A DNA stretch of 64,000 nucleotides from Orbilia blumenaviensis. Its lineage: Eukaryota > Ascomycota > Orbiliomycetes > Orbiliales > Orbiliaceae. Below are positions 11,662 through 24,552 of the stretch, piece after piece. The DNA is taken from the NCBI GenBank assembly GCA_036872755.1, contig JAVHNS010000005.1, positions 992,001-1,056,000 on the forward strand, read 5' to 3'. Within the stretch, counting starts at the first letter, position 1, and every line of letters begins with the position of its first letter. Under the pieces are notes generated by a model, which made no database searches, had not been told where the DNA came from, and worked only from the letters and a program-made list of their open reading frames with translations. Both the position numbers and the translations under genes were made by a program.

Positions 11662-14600
11662 ATGTCTTACTCTTCATCATCACCACCGTCATCACCACCA
11701 TCACACCCCGCCACGGGCACAAGCACAGGCACAGGCACAGGCACCCGCCCGCCTCCAATCAAAACCAACTTCTCCTCCTCCCCGCTCCTCGACCGTCCCC
11801 GCCCTCCCAATCACTACCACAACTACCATCACCACCACCATCATGGCTACCTCACAGACCGTCCCTCCTCATCCTGCTCAACCCACTCCATCACCCCCAA
11901 AACCAGTCCCAACACCGCCCGTTTCCGCTCCACCTCTCCAAACCCACACTCCGCATCTTCATCCTCCACAATGGCAGTCCTGGACCCGCTGTTATCCCGT
12001 CTGACGCCGACAACGATCACAAAAATGTCTGATGGGGATTTTTTACCAGGAGAGAAAGAGGTGGGCGTGTGGGCTGCTTCTGCGGCCGAGAAGATTGATA
12101 ATTGGCTTGAGGAGGTGGAAGGGTGGGAGGCGGCGACTTATTGGGTTAGGAGTGAGGGGGAAGGGTTTAGGATTCCTTCTAGGAGGGAAGGGGGGAGGGT
12201 TAAAAGGCGGAAAGTGGATTTGGAGAGGGGGCCTATTATTACTGCTGCTGCTTCTGCTACTTCTACTTCTTCTACCGGTATGGATGGTGATGGGAAAGAT
12301 GGTGATAGAGGAAGAAGTAGTAAAAAGGACGGCAGCGGACTACTATCTTCAAAAACTGGAACCGGAAAACCAGTTGCTAGAAGGCTATTCACGGACGGCT
12401 CTTCTTCATCTCCTACAACATCACCATCAGACACTACTGTACCATCTACATCTACAAAATCAAAGCAATCAGCGGGCACCACAATGCGTCTCCCATCCCT
12501 CAAACTCTCCCAGCAACAAAAACAGCAGCCAAAGGACACAATATCAATGTCCCAAATCGATGAACTACTCTCCCCGGCCTCAACCCCCCTCTTCCCCAAA
12601 CGTCTGGATCTTACAAACCCCCACCACCACCACAATTATCACAACCACAACGGCTCCAGCTCCCCGATGATGTCAATGATGATGATGTCATCCCCCGGCG
12701 GCAACCGTCCCTGGTCAACAAACCTAAACAACATGGGCCCGCTATCACCATACGACAATATAACAAAACCCACAAAACGCCGGTCATTACAAGTATCACA
12801 TGCCTACGGAGGATACGGATTGGGAATATCCTCAGGAACACCGGGGACACCTACGATTTTAAAAAGGCAGACGTTCGATTTCACGAGCTCGGCGTCTAAG
12901 AGGGGGGATGTTCTCGAGGAATCCAGCCGGCCGAATTCAAGCCCTACCAAGTCCGCACCATTACATGGAAATCCGTTCTTGTCAGGGTTACCACCGACTA
13001 GTAATCCTTATAATACCACTTCAACTGCAACCACATCTCCAAAGCTGGCAACAACAACAACAGCAACAAACACAGACACAGACGTAGACTTCCTACACTC
13101 CTCCCCAATCTCCTCCCCTTCCCCTTCAACCCCCTCCTCCTCCACCCCATCCTCATCAGACTCCGAACCCCCATCCTCTCCAGACCTAAAATTCCTCGGC
13201 TCCCTAACCCAAAAATCCCTCCTTCACATCTCCACCAGAATAACCTCAATCTCCCAGGATCTAACCCACCTGGACATCGAGGGTCTAAAATCCCGTGTTT
13301 TACACTTCAAATCCCAGCAGATAGATGAACTGGGTAACGGTCGTATGAGCGATAGTCTTGCCGTTATAACCGCTACCACGTTACAGCTTCTGCCGCCGTT
13401 ACACAGGCTTTGGGCATTACTCGATATTTGGGGGGTTAGGGTTGATGTTTGTAGAGTTGTTCCTGAGTTTTTGGCGGGGTTGAGACGGGTGGAGGGGGTG
13501 CTTTTGCCGCATGTTCATCATAGTCATAAAAAGAAGAAGAATAAAGAAGAGGAGGATGGGGATGGAGAGGAGACTTCATGGCTTACGGAAATCTCTACTG
13601 GAGTTCCGGACGCTGCGGTACAGCCTCACACGCTGGCGACGCTAGAGATGGGAATTGATACGGTCTGGTCTACGAAAAAGGAGGAGATTACGGAGCTGGT
13701 ATCCACCTGCGGTAGGATTGTGGATGGAATGCTGGATCTGTTGGAAGGGAGGGAGGAAACTGTGCCTGAAGATTGGATTGATAGGGTGGATGCTGTGGAG
13801 GCTGCGTTGGAGCTTTGGGTGTTTGGGGAGGAAGGGAAGGCTGAGGAGCTTAAGAGGCGGTGGAGGGAGGTTGTTGAGGGGAGGAGGAGGAGGGAGGAGG
13901 AAGAGGATGATGAGGAACGGCGGAGGGTTTTGGAGAGGGAGAGGGTTAGGAGGATGTTGGAGGAGGAGGAGAGGTTACGGATCCTGGAGGAGGAGGCGGC
14001 GAAAAAAGTGAAGGAGGAGGAGGAGGAGAAGGTTCGACTGCAAGAACAGGAACGTTTACAGGCACAAAAGCGTGAGGAGGAGGAACGATTAAAGCGTGAA
14101 GAACACGAACGTATAAAATCCGCGGAAGCGGAAGCGGAAGCGCTCCGTCTGAAGGAACGACAAGAGCAAGCCCGACTCAAGGAACTGGAACACCAACAGC
14201 GACTCCAAAAACTCCTAGAGGAACAACGCCTCCATCGGGAAAAGGAAGCCGAAGCAAAACGCCTTCGCAAAGCAGAGGAAGACGAAAGGATCCGCCTCGA
14301 ATACCTCTTACAAGTCCAAAAGGAGGAAGAAGCAGCCGCGGAATTACGACGAAAACAAGCTGCTGAAGAAGAGTTTGCGAAAAAGTTGGCTGATGAGGAG
14401 GCCGAACGGCTGAAGGCTGAGGTATTGAGGGTGAAGGAGCTTGAAGAGCGGATGATGAGGAAGTATGAGGAGATGGAGCGGCTTGCTGAGGAAGAGGAGA
14501 GGAGGAAGGCTGAAGTTGAAGCTTCTTCTTCTACTACTATTGTGGTAAATGAAGATGAGCAAGTACCAGCGACGGCTTCAGAACCCGAAGTGGCGCCCAC

Positions 14601-17600
14601 CGATCCACAGCCAGATCCAACACTACAAAAGGAAACTCCATCCGAGCCTCAACCTCACAAAACGGAATTCAACGAACCTCTACCACAAAAAACGGAAGTC
14701 AATACCGGTAGCGCCGTAATAGACTTCCTACCCCTGATTTCGGAGGATATCGAAGCCGAGGAACTGGGTGAGGCGGAGGAAGTGGTTATTAACATTCCTA
14801 CTACTACAACTCCAACAATGTCTGATACAGAAGAAGAAGTGGATGGAGACGGAGTTTCGAAGGGACGACCGCTGTTGAAGAGATTGAGTATGCCGCCGCA
14901 GATGCAGGTGCCGCTTTTGACGCCGATCGCTGAGGAGAGGCTTACGCCTATGATTGCTAAGGGGCCGATTTTGGAGGTGGAGGCGGAGAAGGTTGCTGTT
15001 GTCGAGGAGGAGCGGGCGGATGTAGAGGTACCGACTGTTGAAGATACTCGGCAGGTTGTGGAGGCTGAGACTGTGGTCGAGGAGCTGCCTGCGGCGGGTG
15101 TTCACACTGGTTCGGCTGATTTGGTGCAGAAGGCTGTTGTTGGCGAGGTGGTGATGGATGTAGAGACGGAGAAGCAGGAGTCTGTCGATCAGGTTGTTTC
15201 TACGGATGCTGATGCGCTTATTGAGACTAAGGCTACGCCGGAGCCTGCGGAGGTTGAGGAGGTCGCTTCTACGGAAACCAGTAGTATTCCATCAGAACCC
15301 AAGGCTGCACCCAAACCTGTGGAGGTCGAGGAGGTTGTTCCTACGGATACCAGCGCGCCTTCAGAACCTAAGATTACTGCAGAACCTGCCGAAGCTGAGG
15401 AGACTGTCACTACAAAGGTCGCTTCAGAACCTGCAAAGGTTGAGGAGGTTATTTCTACGGATGCTGGCGCGCCTTCAGAAGCTAAGACTGCCCCGGAACC
15501 TGCCAAAGCGGAGGAAGAATCCCAATCCAACGATCTCGCGGCCGAGGAGGAAAACCTCGGCGACGACACCGTTATAATATACTCCGACGAAAGCATGGCA
15601 TCTTCACCCGGCCTCCCGTCGCAAGAAACCACAGCAGCAGTAGCAGTAGCAGTAGCAGAAGCAGACACCAGCACCTCAGACGCCGCAGTCTCACCACTCC
15701 AAGCCCCCGCCGTTGTCGTTCAACCAAAGCTTAAATCCGACGAGTTAAAACTCGATGTAGTGGCAGTAACCGATCTTTCGAGACCTATATCTCCGGTTTT
15801 GAATCTTCCGGAGTCGACGGTTCCGGTTGTGAAGATTCAGGCCGCGACGCCGATTGAAGGGAGACATGCGAGCGTGGCGTTGGATATCGCCGATCTTGCT
15901 AGTCAGCTCGGTGGGTTTTCTGAGGAGGAGGAGGAGGTTGGGGAGTCTCAAGTCAGAGTTGTGGTTTCGGAGGAGGACGACGAAGAGGAGATTTTGGCGC
16001 CGGTTGCAGGGGATGGGCAGGCCGCTAGTGCCTCTATTACGATGGTCGGAGAGGATATCGAGCTAGAGCCTTTTGAAACCGAGAACATTGAGCTTCCCAG
16101 CCCTCCCAGAGTCTACTCTCCGGCTGAAGCAGTTGAAGAAGCTAATAAACCGTCACCATACCTTGCGCCTACCGCTGCCGCAGCCGATGACTACGTATCG
16201 GACATCGATGACAGCGATGTGGCGACCGAAGCCGACGACGAGGAGTTTCAAGAAGAACTTAGAAAGGAACGACTTGCGACGCCGGTTGTGGGTATGTCAC
16301 CTGCTATTCCTACTGTTGAAAAGTTCGATGCGGTGCCACCGAAGGCTCCGAAGAGTGGAGATGTTGTTAGTGAAGGGAAGACTGTTACTACCATTACTGC
16401 TACTACTGCTACAGCTACAACCACAAAACCGGAAACTCCGCAAGAGCCAGTGAAGCTCATCACACCCTTCCAGCACGACAAGGTAAAAGATGTCTTGGGC
16501 ACGCAAGGGGGGAAGTTCCAGCTCAGCGGGTTTTATAAGAATGTTAAAAAGAAGGTTGACGATAAAACTCCAGCGGGGAGTTTTGGAAGCAGTAGCAGTG
16601 TGCAGTCTTTGGAGATTGTTAAGGATGAAGAGAGTATGTTGAGTTTAAGCCCTACGGGGAGTGTTATTCATCATGAATTGGATGAGGATGAAGAGGGTGG
16701 TGGTGCGGTGGGGAGGAGTTTTGGAAGTAGTATGAGGTCTGAGGAGACGGTGGCTGATGGGGTTGTTGGGCCGGAGATTAAAATTGAGGAGGCTGTGCAG
16801 GGTGTTGAAAAGGGGGAGGAGGAAGCGGCGGTTTCGCCCGTCAGAGAGAGCTTTGGAGAGGGTAGTGGTGAGGGGTTGAAGGCGCCGGTTGATGAGAAGA
16901 AGAATAAGAAGGGGAATACGATGCCTAGGAGGTGGTCTGGAGCGAGGGAGAGGCCGGCGTTGGGGTTTATGGCGCCTGTAAGTGGTTTTTTTCTTCTTCT
17001 TCCCTTTTGTAAAGGGGGGTTTATGCTAATTACGTGGTTTTTGTAGACGAAGGCTCGACAGTCGAGTGTTAGTAGTACTGCGTCTAAGGACCCTGTGGTT
17101 GTTACGGCTGCTCCGCCGGTTAAACCTCAGGGTATCAGACGGGTATCTAGCATTCCTACGATTGCACCGGTTAGAACTCAGGCTTCCCGAGAAGTGAAGC
17201 ATCAAGACGGCAGGAGTACCCCTCAATTACAGCGACCTTCCCAGATCCCGTCCCGGCCGTCTTCGAGGCAGAATCTTAGGCCTGAATCTCGACTTTCTGG
17301 AGTTTCGAAGAAGGTGTCTTCAGGTCAACTTGCTGGAGATAGAGCTACTACTACTACTGCTACTACTGCTACTACTACTGGGATACTGAAGAAAGCGTCT
17401 TCGAGTCATCTGCCTACTGCTTCTGTTCCGACGAGGACCTCGAGCGCGAATAGGACCGATCATACCTTAGCTAAGAAGAAAGGTAGCATCAGCGGACTCT
17501 CATCGCGTGATATTGCACCGAAGAAGTCTGCTCAGGAGCTTAGGAATATCCCGAGCAGAGCGTCTTCCAGAATTGGTTCTCGACCGTCCCTGCGCGGTCA

Positions 17601-19344
17601 AGGTAGCAGTCAGTCCTTGAAAAGCCAGCCGTCGCCTACTTTGGCGAGAGATCCGGCGTCACCTATGTTCGAGACCGCGTTGAGAGGGCAGGGGAGTAAA
17701 TCTTCACTACGGGGGTTCCAGTTACCGACACAGACGCCGCAGAAGCCGACGTATTCTCAACAGCCGACGCATACCGGGTCACCGACTTTTGAGACGAGCC
17801 AGAGTATCAAAGTTGTTAAGCGCAAGAATAATCTTGGTTCGAAGCCGGCTACGGTGTCGAGGATGGTGCCTGATGAGAAGGAAAGGGAGAATGGAACAAA
17901 GTCGCCTACGGGGGGCACGTCTACGCCTGACTTCCCCAGTTTGAGACACGTGCTAAATCCGCCTAGTACGCCTATGAAGGGGAAGGAGTTGGAGGATAGG
18001 TTGGAGAAGAAGATTAATAAGATCCTTATCGGTCTGCCGACTTTGACTATGACGCCTTCACCGATGAAGAAACATGTTCCGCCGCCTATCAATACGACTA
18101 ATACCGAACCACCTGTTAGACCGAGGGTCGGGGAGTCGAAGTTACCGATCGCGAGGACGCCGTCCACGCCTACCATTGGCCAAGCACCGAATCTTACGGT
18201 TTCATCGAAAAGGACGATTTCCCAACCAGGCGAAGTTAAGATGTATCACTTGCATAAATCGGATGAGGAGTCTCCTGTAAAACTGTTTGTGAGGTTGGTA
18301 GGTGATAAGGGTGAACGGGTTATGGTACGCGTTGGAGGTGGGTGGGCGGATCTGAAGGAGTATCTTATCGAATATGCGTCGCATCATGGAATTCAGGGCC
18401 AGAGGAGGATGATGATGGGTGGTGGGGAGAGTGTTGTTGAGTTTGGAGACGATGCTAGGTCTTTGAGGGCCAGTGGGTCGAATAGCTCGTTGAGAAGTAG
18501 TTATAGGGGGAGTCCTACGCCGACATTTGGGAATAGTAGGCCTAGCTCGCCGTTGGCTGTCAGGGGTACCCCCGGGAAGGCGGAGTCGCCGTATTCGAGC
18601 AGGAAGCAACAGCAGGAGAGTCCGAGGTACAGAACTACTACTACCGCCGCTGCGGGGTCGCCGGGAACGCCGAAGCTTGAAAGACCGGTTACGCCGGGGT
18701 CTGCTACTACTACTACTACTGCGGGGTATTATACTTCACCTGCTGGAGGGCAGGGGGATAGATTGTCTGCCGCGGCGTTTAGGAGACCTACTTCCAGACT
18801 CAGTTTTGGGGATTACCCGGATACTAATGCTGTTGATCTACCATCGGTGATGCCGTCTATACCATCCGTTCCGCTGGGGCTCGCGGGGCCCAAAAGTAGG
18901 AATCTTGAAATATCGGCTGAGAAGCAGGCGTGGGTTGATGGAATGCTGGGACAGGTCAGGAAGGCTAGCGCGGAGAGGAATGTAAGGTTGGGGATATCTA
19001 GGATGGGGAGCGCTGGGAGTTTGCAGAATGGTAGTGCGGTTGTTGAGGATGATAATGTTAGCGTGGGGAGCGGGAGTAGCGGTGTTAACGGTGCTGGCGG
19101 TGGTGGGAATGGGGCAGGGGTTACGGGGATTGGGATGGGGAGCGGTGGGCCTAGGTTGACTGATATGGGAAGGGTTGGGGGGACGAGGAGGATGTATCCT
19201 ACTAAGTCTGCTGGGGGGTATTTAGGGGGGATGCAGAAGGGGGCGAAGGGGTCTAGTAGTAGTTTGAGGCAGGAGGAGGGGGCGGCAGCAGCGGCTGGTT
19301 CTTCTTCTTCATCTTCTGGGAGGCAGGGTGCGGGGAGGGTATGA
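11662..19344 (+). CDS. Kar9-like cytoskeletal protein with coiled coil and C-terminal GAR (GAS2) domain
   Basis: Two exons, 11662-16977 and 17047-19344, 2537 residues; GTAAGT donor, TGTAG acceptor, phase 0. Residues ~105-160 (MSDGDFLPGEKEVGVW, then KIDNWLEEVEGW) and ~500-720 (LPPLHRLWALLDIW, then VDGMLDLLEG and VPEDWIDRVDA) resemble fungal Kar9, the adaptor linking spindle-pole microtubules to actin transport. Residues ~740-955 are a long Glu/Arg/Leu coiled coil. Acidic, Pro/Glu repeats (TEPAEVEE-like units) follow to ~1500. The Ser-rich basic C-half has an SxIP-type EB1-binding motif (RRVSSIPTI, near residue 1810). Residues ~2183-2225 form a GAR/GAS2 domain with the core RVGGGWADLKEYL, known to bind microtubules. 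Likely role: positioning of nuclei and spindles by coupling microtubule plus ends to the cortex. The GAR call is firm, the Kar9 call moderate. It is far longer than yeast Kar9 (about 640 residues). Confidence 0.82.
15230..15520 (+). repeat. degenerate in-frame tandem repeat in the Kar9-like gene
   Basis: Repeated coding units of roughly 20-30 residues with the theme [AS]EP[AK].[VA]EE[VT]..T[DT]: EPAEVEEVASTET, KPVEVEEVVPTDT, EPAEAEETVTTK, EPAKVEEVISTDA, EPAKAEEES. They lie in the acidic disordered middle of the protein, and copy number is a likely polymorphism. Confidence 0.75.
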
Positions 19345-20359
19345 TTTTTATGTGGTTTACTTTTTGGTTTTCTTTTGTTATTATTATATCATGGACTTGC
19401 GGTGGAAGTGGCGTACTTTTTTGTAATTCGTGTTTTTTTCTTCTTTCTTTTAGCGCCGCTGGGAATACTTCTTTTTAATAATTGTCTTTGTTTCTTCCCC
19501 TACATTTCTTCATGGTCTGTTTTTTTTTTTTTTTTTTTTGGTTTGTGGCTCCCTCATGGTCTGGACGCTGGCGGGGTTAAAACGTTTTTGTTAAGTTATA
19601 ATTAGCGGTTTTTTCTTTTTAGTTTCTTTTTTTGTGGTTTAAACGTTTTTGCGTGGTTTATAACGCTGTGATATCCGTGGCCTCGGGCGTATATTCGTTT
19701 TTTATTATTATTATTGACATACAATATATATATTCTTTTACCGTTTGGATTTTCGAGTTTTTTGGGGAGGTGGAGGTGGAGGTGGAGGTTTTGAATATAT
19801 CGTTTACCGTTGTTTGCGATTTGTGTTCGAGATCGAGATGCATTAATTGCGTTCCGAATTTTTTCATATATATATATTGTAGATGTAAAGTAGAGTATCA
19901 GACGTAACATAACTAGATTCAGAATTGTAGCATGTTGGGTTTAACGACGTCTACGGTGCAAACAGTTATTCTCGTATACTATAGATGTCAAAGTGTGTAA
20001 TATGTAGCTCTATTCTTTCCGTGGATATTATTATCTGGGACTTTAATCTGGGACCTTAACTATATCCAAACTTTCCAAAAAAAAAAAAAAAGGATAGAAA
20101 TTTGAAGCGCGGGCAGCTGATTAAAGCCCAAATCCTCAAGTTAGACCAGATACACTAGTTAGGTACGGGTACGTGAATTTCAAAATAGGCTGGTTGGGTA
20201 GACGGGTAGTTGGGCTATATTGTATTCCATGCCCGGTATATATTTGGAGTTTTCGCTCGGAAACCAAAAAGGTGGATTTGTGCTATTGTGTATATATGTA
20301 CGTTTCCCTTCATTATCTTTCTCATGTACCTGGTTAAGCACATTAGATAGGTTTAACTA

Positions 20360-20397
<38 letters not shown>

Positions 20398-21042
20398 AAA
20401 GGGTTTTTTGCATGTGTATATTCGCTCTATAGATTAATCATATGATAATAGGCAGCAAGCTTAAGTACACTAGACCCCGTCGACGTCGATCGATCGTCTC
20501 CGTCAGCCTAACATCGCCTGTGTCCATCAGGCAAGGTTGCTTACGGAAATAATACCACACATGAAAATGCGTTGACCATCAGCGACTCAGCCTTGCCCAG
20601 ACAAAAGCCTAGAAAAAAATGTTAACGAAGATGGGGTAATTATTTCCTTGGAAGCTTGAATGGGCCGTCATAGCCCCACTATATTGCAAAACCCAAAACT
20701 GGTTAACTTTCGCCCGCTGCTGCTGCGCTTTTGGAGTTGTTAGCTGCGGTTTGCGTTTGGGTATATATATATATGAAAGGAGGGGGATGGTTGCCGGGTT
20801 CCGAGCGATCTGGGTTCAAGAATTATATATACTTTTTTCTACATTGCGATTCGAATGTGTTTTTTTCTGTTATCAGTGAGACGGACTAGAGTATATTTAT
20901 CCAACAAGGGGGAACCCTTTTACTCTATTCTACAAGCGATTTTACTTTTGAAAGCTGCTTTTCTGCGAAGTGACGTCATCCGGCGACTTCAAAAACATCC
21001 AAAACCTTTAAGAGTGAACTATAGCAATAGCTTACCCTAAAC
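19345..21042. other. intergenic stretch with homopolymer tracts
   Basis: About 1.7 kb between the Kar9-like gene and the NACHT gene. It holds T20 at 19520-19539, a GGAGGT repeat near 19767-19787, the junction T29-A10 at 20362-20400, and AT-rich sequence. No gene is supported; short frames lack domain character. Confidence 0.6.
20362..20400. repeat. T29-A10 homopolymer junction
   Basis: 29 consecutive T directly followed by 10 consecutive A. It forms a short perfect A/T palindrome and may be a decayed poly(A) end or a slippage product. Confidence 0.85.
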
Positions 21043-21493
21043 ATGGCGCAACATCTTCAAGATAACTTGTACGCAAAACATCTTCCCCCCCCAAAAAAAA
21101 AGTTAAAAAAAAACTCCACTTGCACAAACCACCCTCGCCCCCACTAAAGTATATATATATAATAGTGAAAACCCCTCCTGGACCCCACTAACCGCCATAA
21201 CGACCCTGATAACACCCCAAGAGGCACGCTACTTCAACTCCGAACCGACGGTTTCCGAAATATACGATTTGATAACCCGCGCAAATGCCGCTTCCGGTGG
21301 GACACCCGCTGCTGCGGTGGTCGGGAAGTCATCGAAGAAGTATGCTTACGGGACCAGGATGAAGGGGTTTTTGCTAACCATGGCGCGATTCGCGGTTATG
21401 GCGCCTGAGGGGAAGGGGGTTGTTATTTGGGGGGCGGTTAGGATTTTGGTTATTGTGAGTACCTACCTATTTAATACTTATTATCTTGATTTT

Positions 21494-21530
<37 letters not shown>

Positions 21531-24117
21531 TCTCGGTCCCTGTATATATATATTGGGGAGGGGATAGTTTGCTAAAAGTGATTTTTTTTTTTTTGGGGGG
21601 GGGAATAGAGAGCACTATCATCTACGGAACATCTCAAAAAAATCGTAGATGTGCTAGAGGACCTGGGCACCTCCTACGAAGCAACAAGCGCAATCCTACA
21701 CCAACACCCCTGGTCATCAAAGATCCAACAAATAGTCTGCCATCACCACCTAACCCTCCTCGACATCTGCCACGACTTTTTAAAAATCCTAAGCGAGAAG
21801 GATGATGATGATCCGAAGGCTTCAAAATCTCTATGGAAGAAGAAGTTAAAGACCGATCTGGAGAGGAATAAAAAGGGGTTGGAAAGTTATAAAGTGTATC
21901 TTGATGCTGAGGTTGGGCTTATTTCGGGAGGGTTTAATGATGTGGATAGGAGGAGGATGGGACTGTATAGGCAGGAAGGGGTGGTTTATTATTTGGATGA
22001 GGTTTCGAAGGGGTGGAAGGGGGTGTTGGAGGCTTCGAAGGGAGATGCTGTTCTACAAGGTATGTATGTGTGCATGTCTATATCATGACAATATTGGGAA
22101 TCGGGGGGCTGATATGTATTGATATTGATTTATAGCGAAGGTGGTGGATTCGCTGTGCACCCGTATCTCGGGGTACGATCACACAGCTTCACTTGAGAGG
22201 TATTCAAGAGCCGGGTCCTCCAGAGCCATGGATTTCATAACCGGCCTACCCGAATTTCTGGATCGGACGAAACACGGCTCGAAGAAGCCTTTGCTGTGGT
22301 TATACGGGTCTGGTAAGTTCGATATCACCCAACTATCTATCTAATATCTAACCAAACTAACTATTGTAAAAAAAAAAAAACAATATAGCTGGCTGCGGAA
22401 AATCCGCCCAAACCGCCTACCTGATAAAAATGCTACAAGCAGTCAGCAAGGAAAACGTCTTCTACTTCTTCTGCACCCCCGAGATCCCAGAGTCGATGCG
22501 CGTCGAAACCCTGCTGCGCTCCATACTATCCCAATTACTACGCACGACAGACCACATCAGACATATATACTACACATTCGAATACCCACTCTCCACCGAA
22601 GAAATCGCTGCTGTCATAAAAACCATAATAAATTTTCGACAGCAGTGGGTTCGGAACGGTAGCAATAGGATGTATATCCTTATCGATGGGATAGATAACC
22701 TTCCACTATCAGAGGAAGAGGAGTTGGTTAGGATGTTCGAGAAGTGGTGTTGGCAGGTGCAGTTGAAGGTTATTTTGACGAATAGAAGGGGACCGCCGTT
22801 GCATAGACCTGCTGTTTTCTTGGAGGGGATATCGCAGGTGGAGACTGATGTTGTGCTTTATATTGAAAGGGAGCTGGAGATGGGGTTGGTGAAGGGACTT
22901 TTTGGGTTCGAGAAGAAGGTGGATTTGGTGCCGGTTATCAAGGCGGCGGTTACGGATCGGGCTGGGGGGAAGTAAGTAGTATCTTCATACCCTGCACTAC
23001 TAATCTTATATCTTTAGATATATAAGTAGGTATGCGCATGCATTACTAATAAATATATATCTATCTATCTATAAAAAACAGCTTCCTCCTCGCAACCCTG
23101 CATCTCTCACTAATCCGCCACGCCCAAAACGAAGACAACCTCCTCACCCTCCTCGAAACCCTCCCGCGCGATCTCCACCAAACCTACAACTTGATCCTTA
23201 ACACCATAAAACACGCCTCTCAAAAACAACAGGCGAAAAAAATATTCAACATAGTAGGAACCGCCGCGAGGCCGCTTTCTATCGAAGAGCTGAACGACTA
23301 CTTAAATTGGAACACTGTTGATAAGGAAGAAGAAGGTGAATTACTACCGGCGTATAGTCCTACTGATATACTTGATGTTTGCAGGGGGCTCGTGGTGGGT
23401 AAGCAGGTTGGTGGGAGGTTGGAGGTTTATTTTGTCCATGAGAGTGTTAAGGAGTATCTTTTACAGAATGGAATATTGGATAATCCAAGGGCGCATTTGG
23501 AGGTCGGAAGGGGTTGCTTATACTATCTTCATCAAAGGCAGTTTGAGTATATCCCGTCACCATCAGAACAAGAACTCATCAAAAAACCAAAGCCAGAGAA
23601 GAAGAAAGCACATCCAAAAGAGAAGAACATCCTCGACCTCCAGGATCTATCCTTCTCATCAGACAGCGATGCCGATGAAGAAACCGACCCCTTCGCCCCA
23701 ATCCCAACTTCTACATCATCATCAACCCCATCAACAGACATAGACACCCTCACCGCCCTCCTCACCTCCACGGCTAACCTCACAGCGATAACAACCCACC
23801 TAACCTCCAAAAACCCCTTCCTGACCTACGCGAAGGAATACCACCTCTACCACACCCGCACGATGCACAAATCCGACCCGGGCTGGACTCACTTTGTAAA
23901 TCTGATTACCGAGAAAAGGAAATTATTGGTGGAGATAATACCGTGGGTTAAGACGAACGTTGGAGGTTATATTGAAGTTGCGTCGAGGAGGCAGTATAGG
24001 ATGTTGGCGAACGATTGGGCTAATCGGATGAAGCATTTTGCGCTGTCCAGGTTGGTGGTTGATTGGGCTACTGTGGCTGAGGAGAGGAGATCGAGGCGGG
24101 GGAATGCGCCTTTGTAA
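21043..24117 (+). CDS. NACHT-domain STAND protein (fungal NLR-like) without recognisable repeat domain
   Basis: Six exons by my reading: 21043-21068, 21166-21454, 21609-22059, 22136-22312, 22389-22971, 23082-24117; 853 residues, every junction in phase. The N-terminal helical domain (residues ~1-300, containing VVIWGAVRILVI and HLKKIVDVLEDL) is the type found before NACHT in many fungal NLRs. Walker A GSAGCGKS is at residues 313-320, its first codon pair spanning intron 4. Walker B ILIDGID is near 411-417. A winged-helix-like section follows (RPLSIEELNDYL, then YFVHESVKEYLL), then an acidic Ser/Asp linker. No WD, ankyrin or TPR repeats are seen, so it is short for a fungal NLR. Such proteins act in self/non-self recognition and programmed cell death; here that is inference. 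The first 26-nt exon is the weakest part. The stop codon overlaps a GTAAGT donor-like site. Confidence 0.85.
21497..21528. repeat. (TA)n tract in intron 2 of the NACHT gene
   Basis: About 30 bp of TA repeat inside the 154-bp intron. The same intron carries a T11-G9 homopolymer pair near its acceptor. Confidence 0.85.
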
Positions 24118-24552
24118 GTATTGTATTTATTTAATTGTGATGAGGTTAGAGGAAGTATTACAGTGTATTAGTTGAGGTAAGAGGCCCATATATATAAGGT
24201 ATCTACTAGAGCTTTTGATTGTGACAAGAGCGCTCCGAGAATATCTAGTTATATCATGTCTATTGTTATTCAATTTGTTTATTTAAATATATTTTATGAT
24301 CAAAATCAATTTTAGAGGTAGTGAGGGATTGGAGTTTCTGAAGTTTGAACTATTTCTCATCACCGCTCATGCATCAGTTCTTAAACTAGTACTATTCTAC
24401 TCAATCACAAAAAAGACTCTTTCCAAAAATTCCCACATCTTACAGTAGAAACAATAGAAACAGCTCTACAGACGTATAAAAAGGATGACAAAAGGGCCCC
24501 CAAACACCTGCAATGCCAAAAAAAAAAAACGAAAAAAGAAAAGAATATACAT
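24118..24552. other. shared 3' flank of the NACHT (+) and flippase (-) genes
   Basis: 435 bp between two convergent genes. AT-rich, with an A10 run near 24520. On the plus strand an open frame runs from 24316 (after a TTTTAG) to a stop at about 24448; it could be an extra exon of the NACHT gene. Otherwise nothing is seen. Confidence 0.5.

Noticed and set aside
12032..12670. 212-codon plus-strand frame with poly-Leu
   Set aside because: Out-of-frame shadow of the Ser/Thr repeats in the Kar9-like gene.
13626..14600. 324-codon minus-strand frame, very Ser/Arg-rich
   Set aside because: It is the antisense shadow of the Glu/Arg/Leu coiled-coil region of the Kar9-like gene; GAG/GAA codons read backwards give Ser/Leu. 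No domain or splice context.
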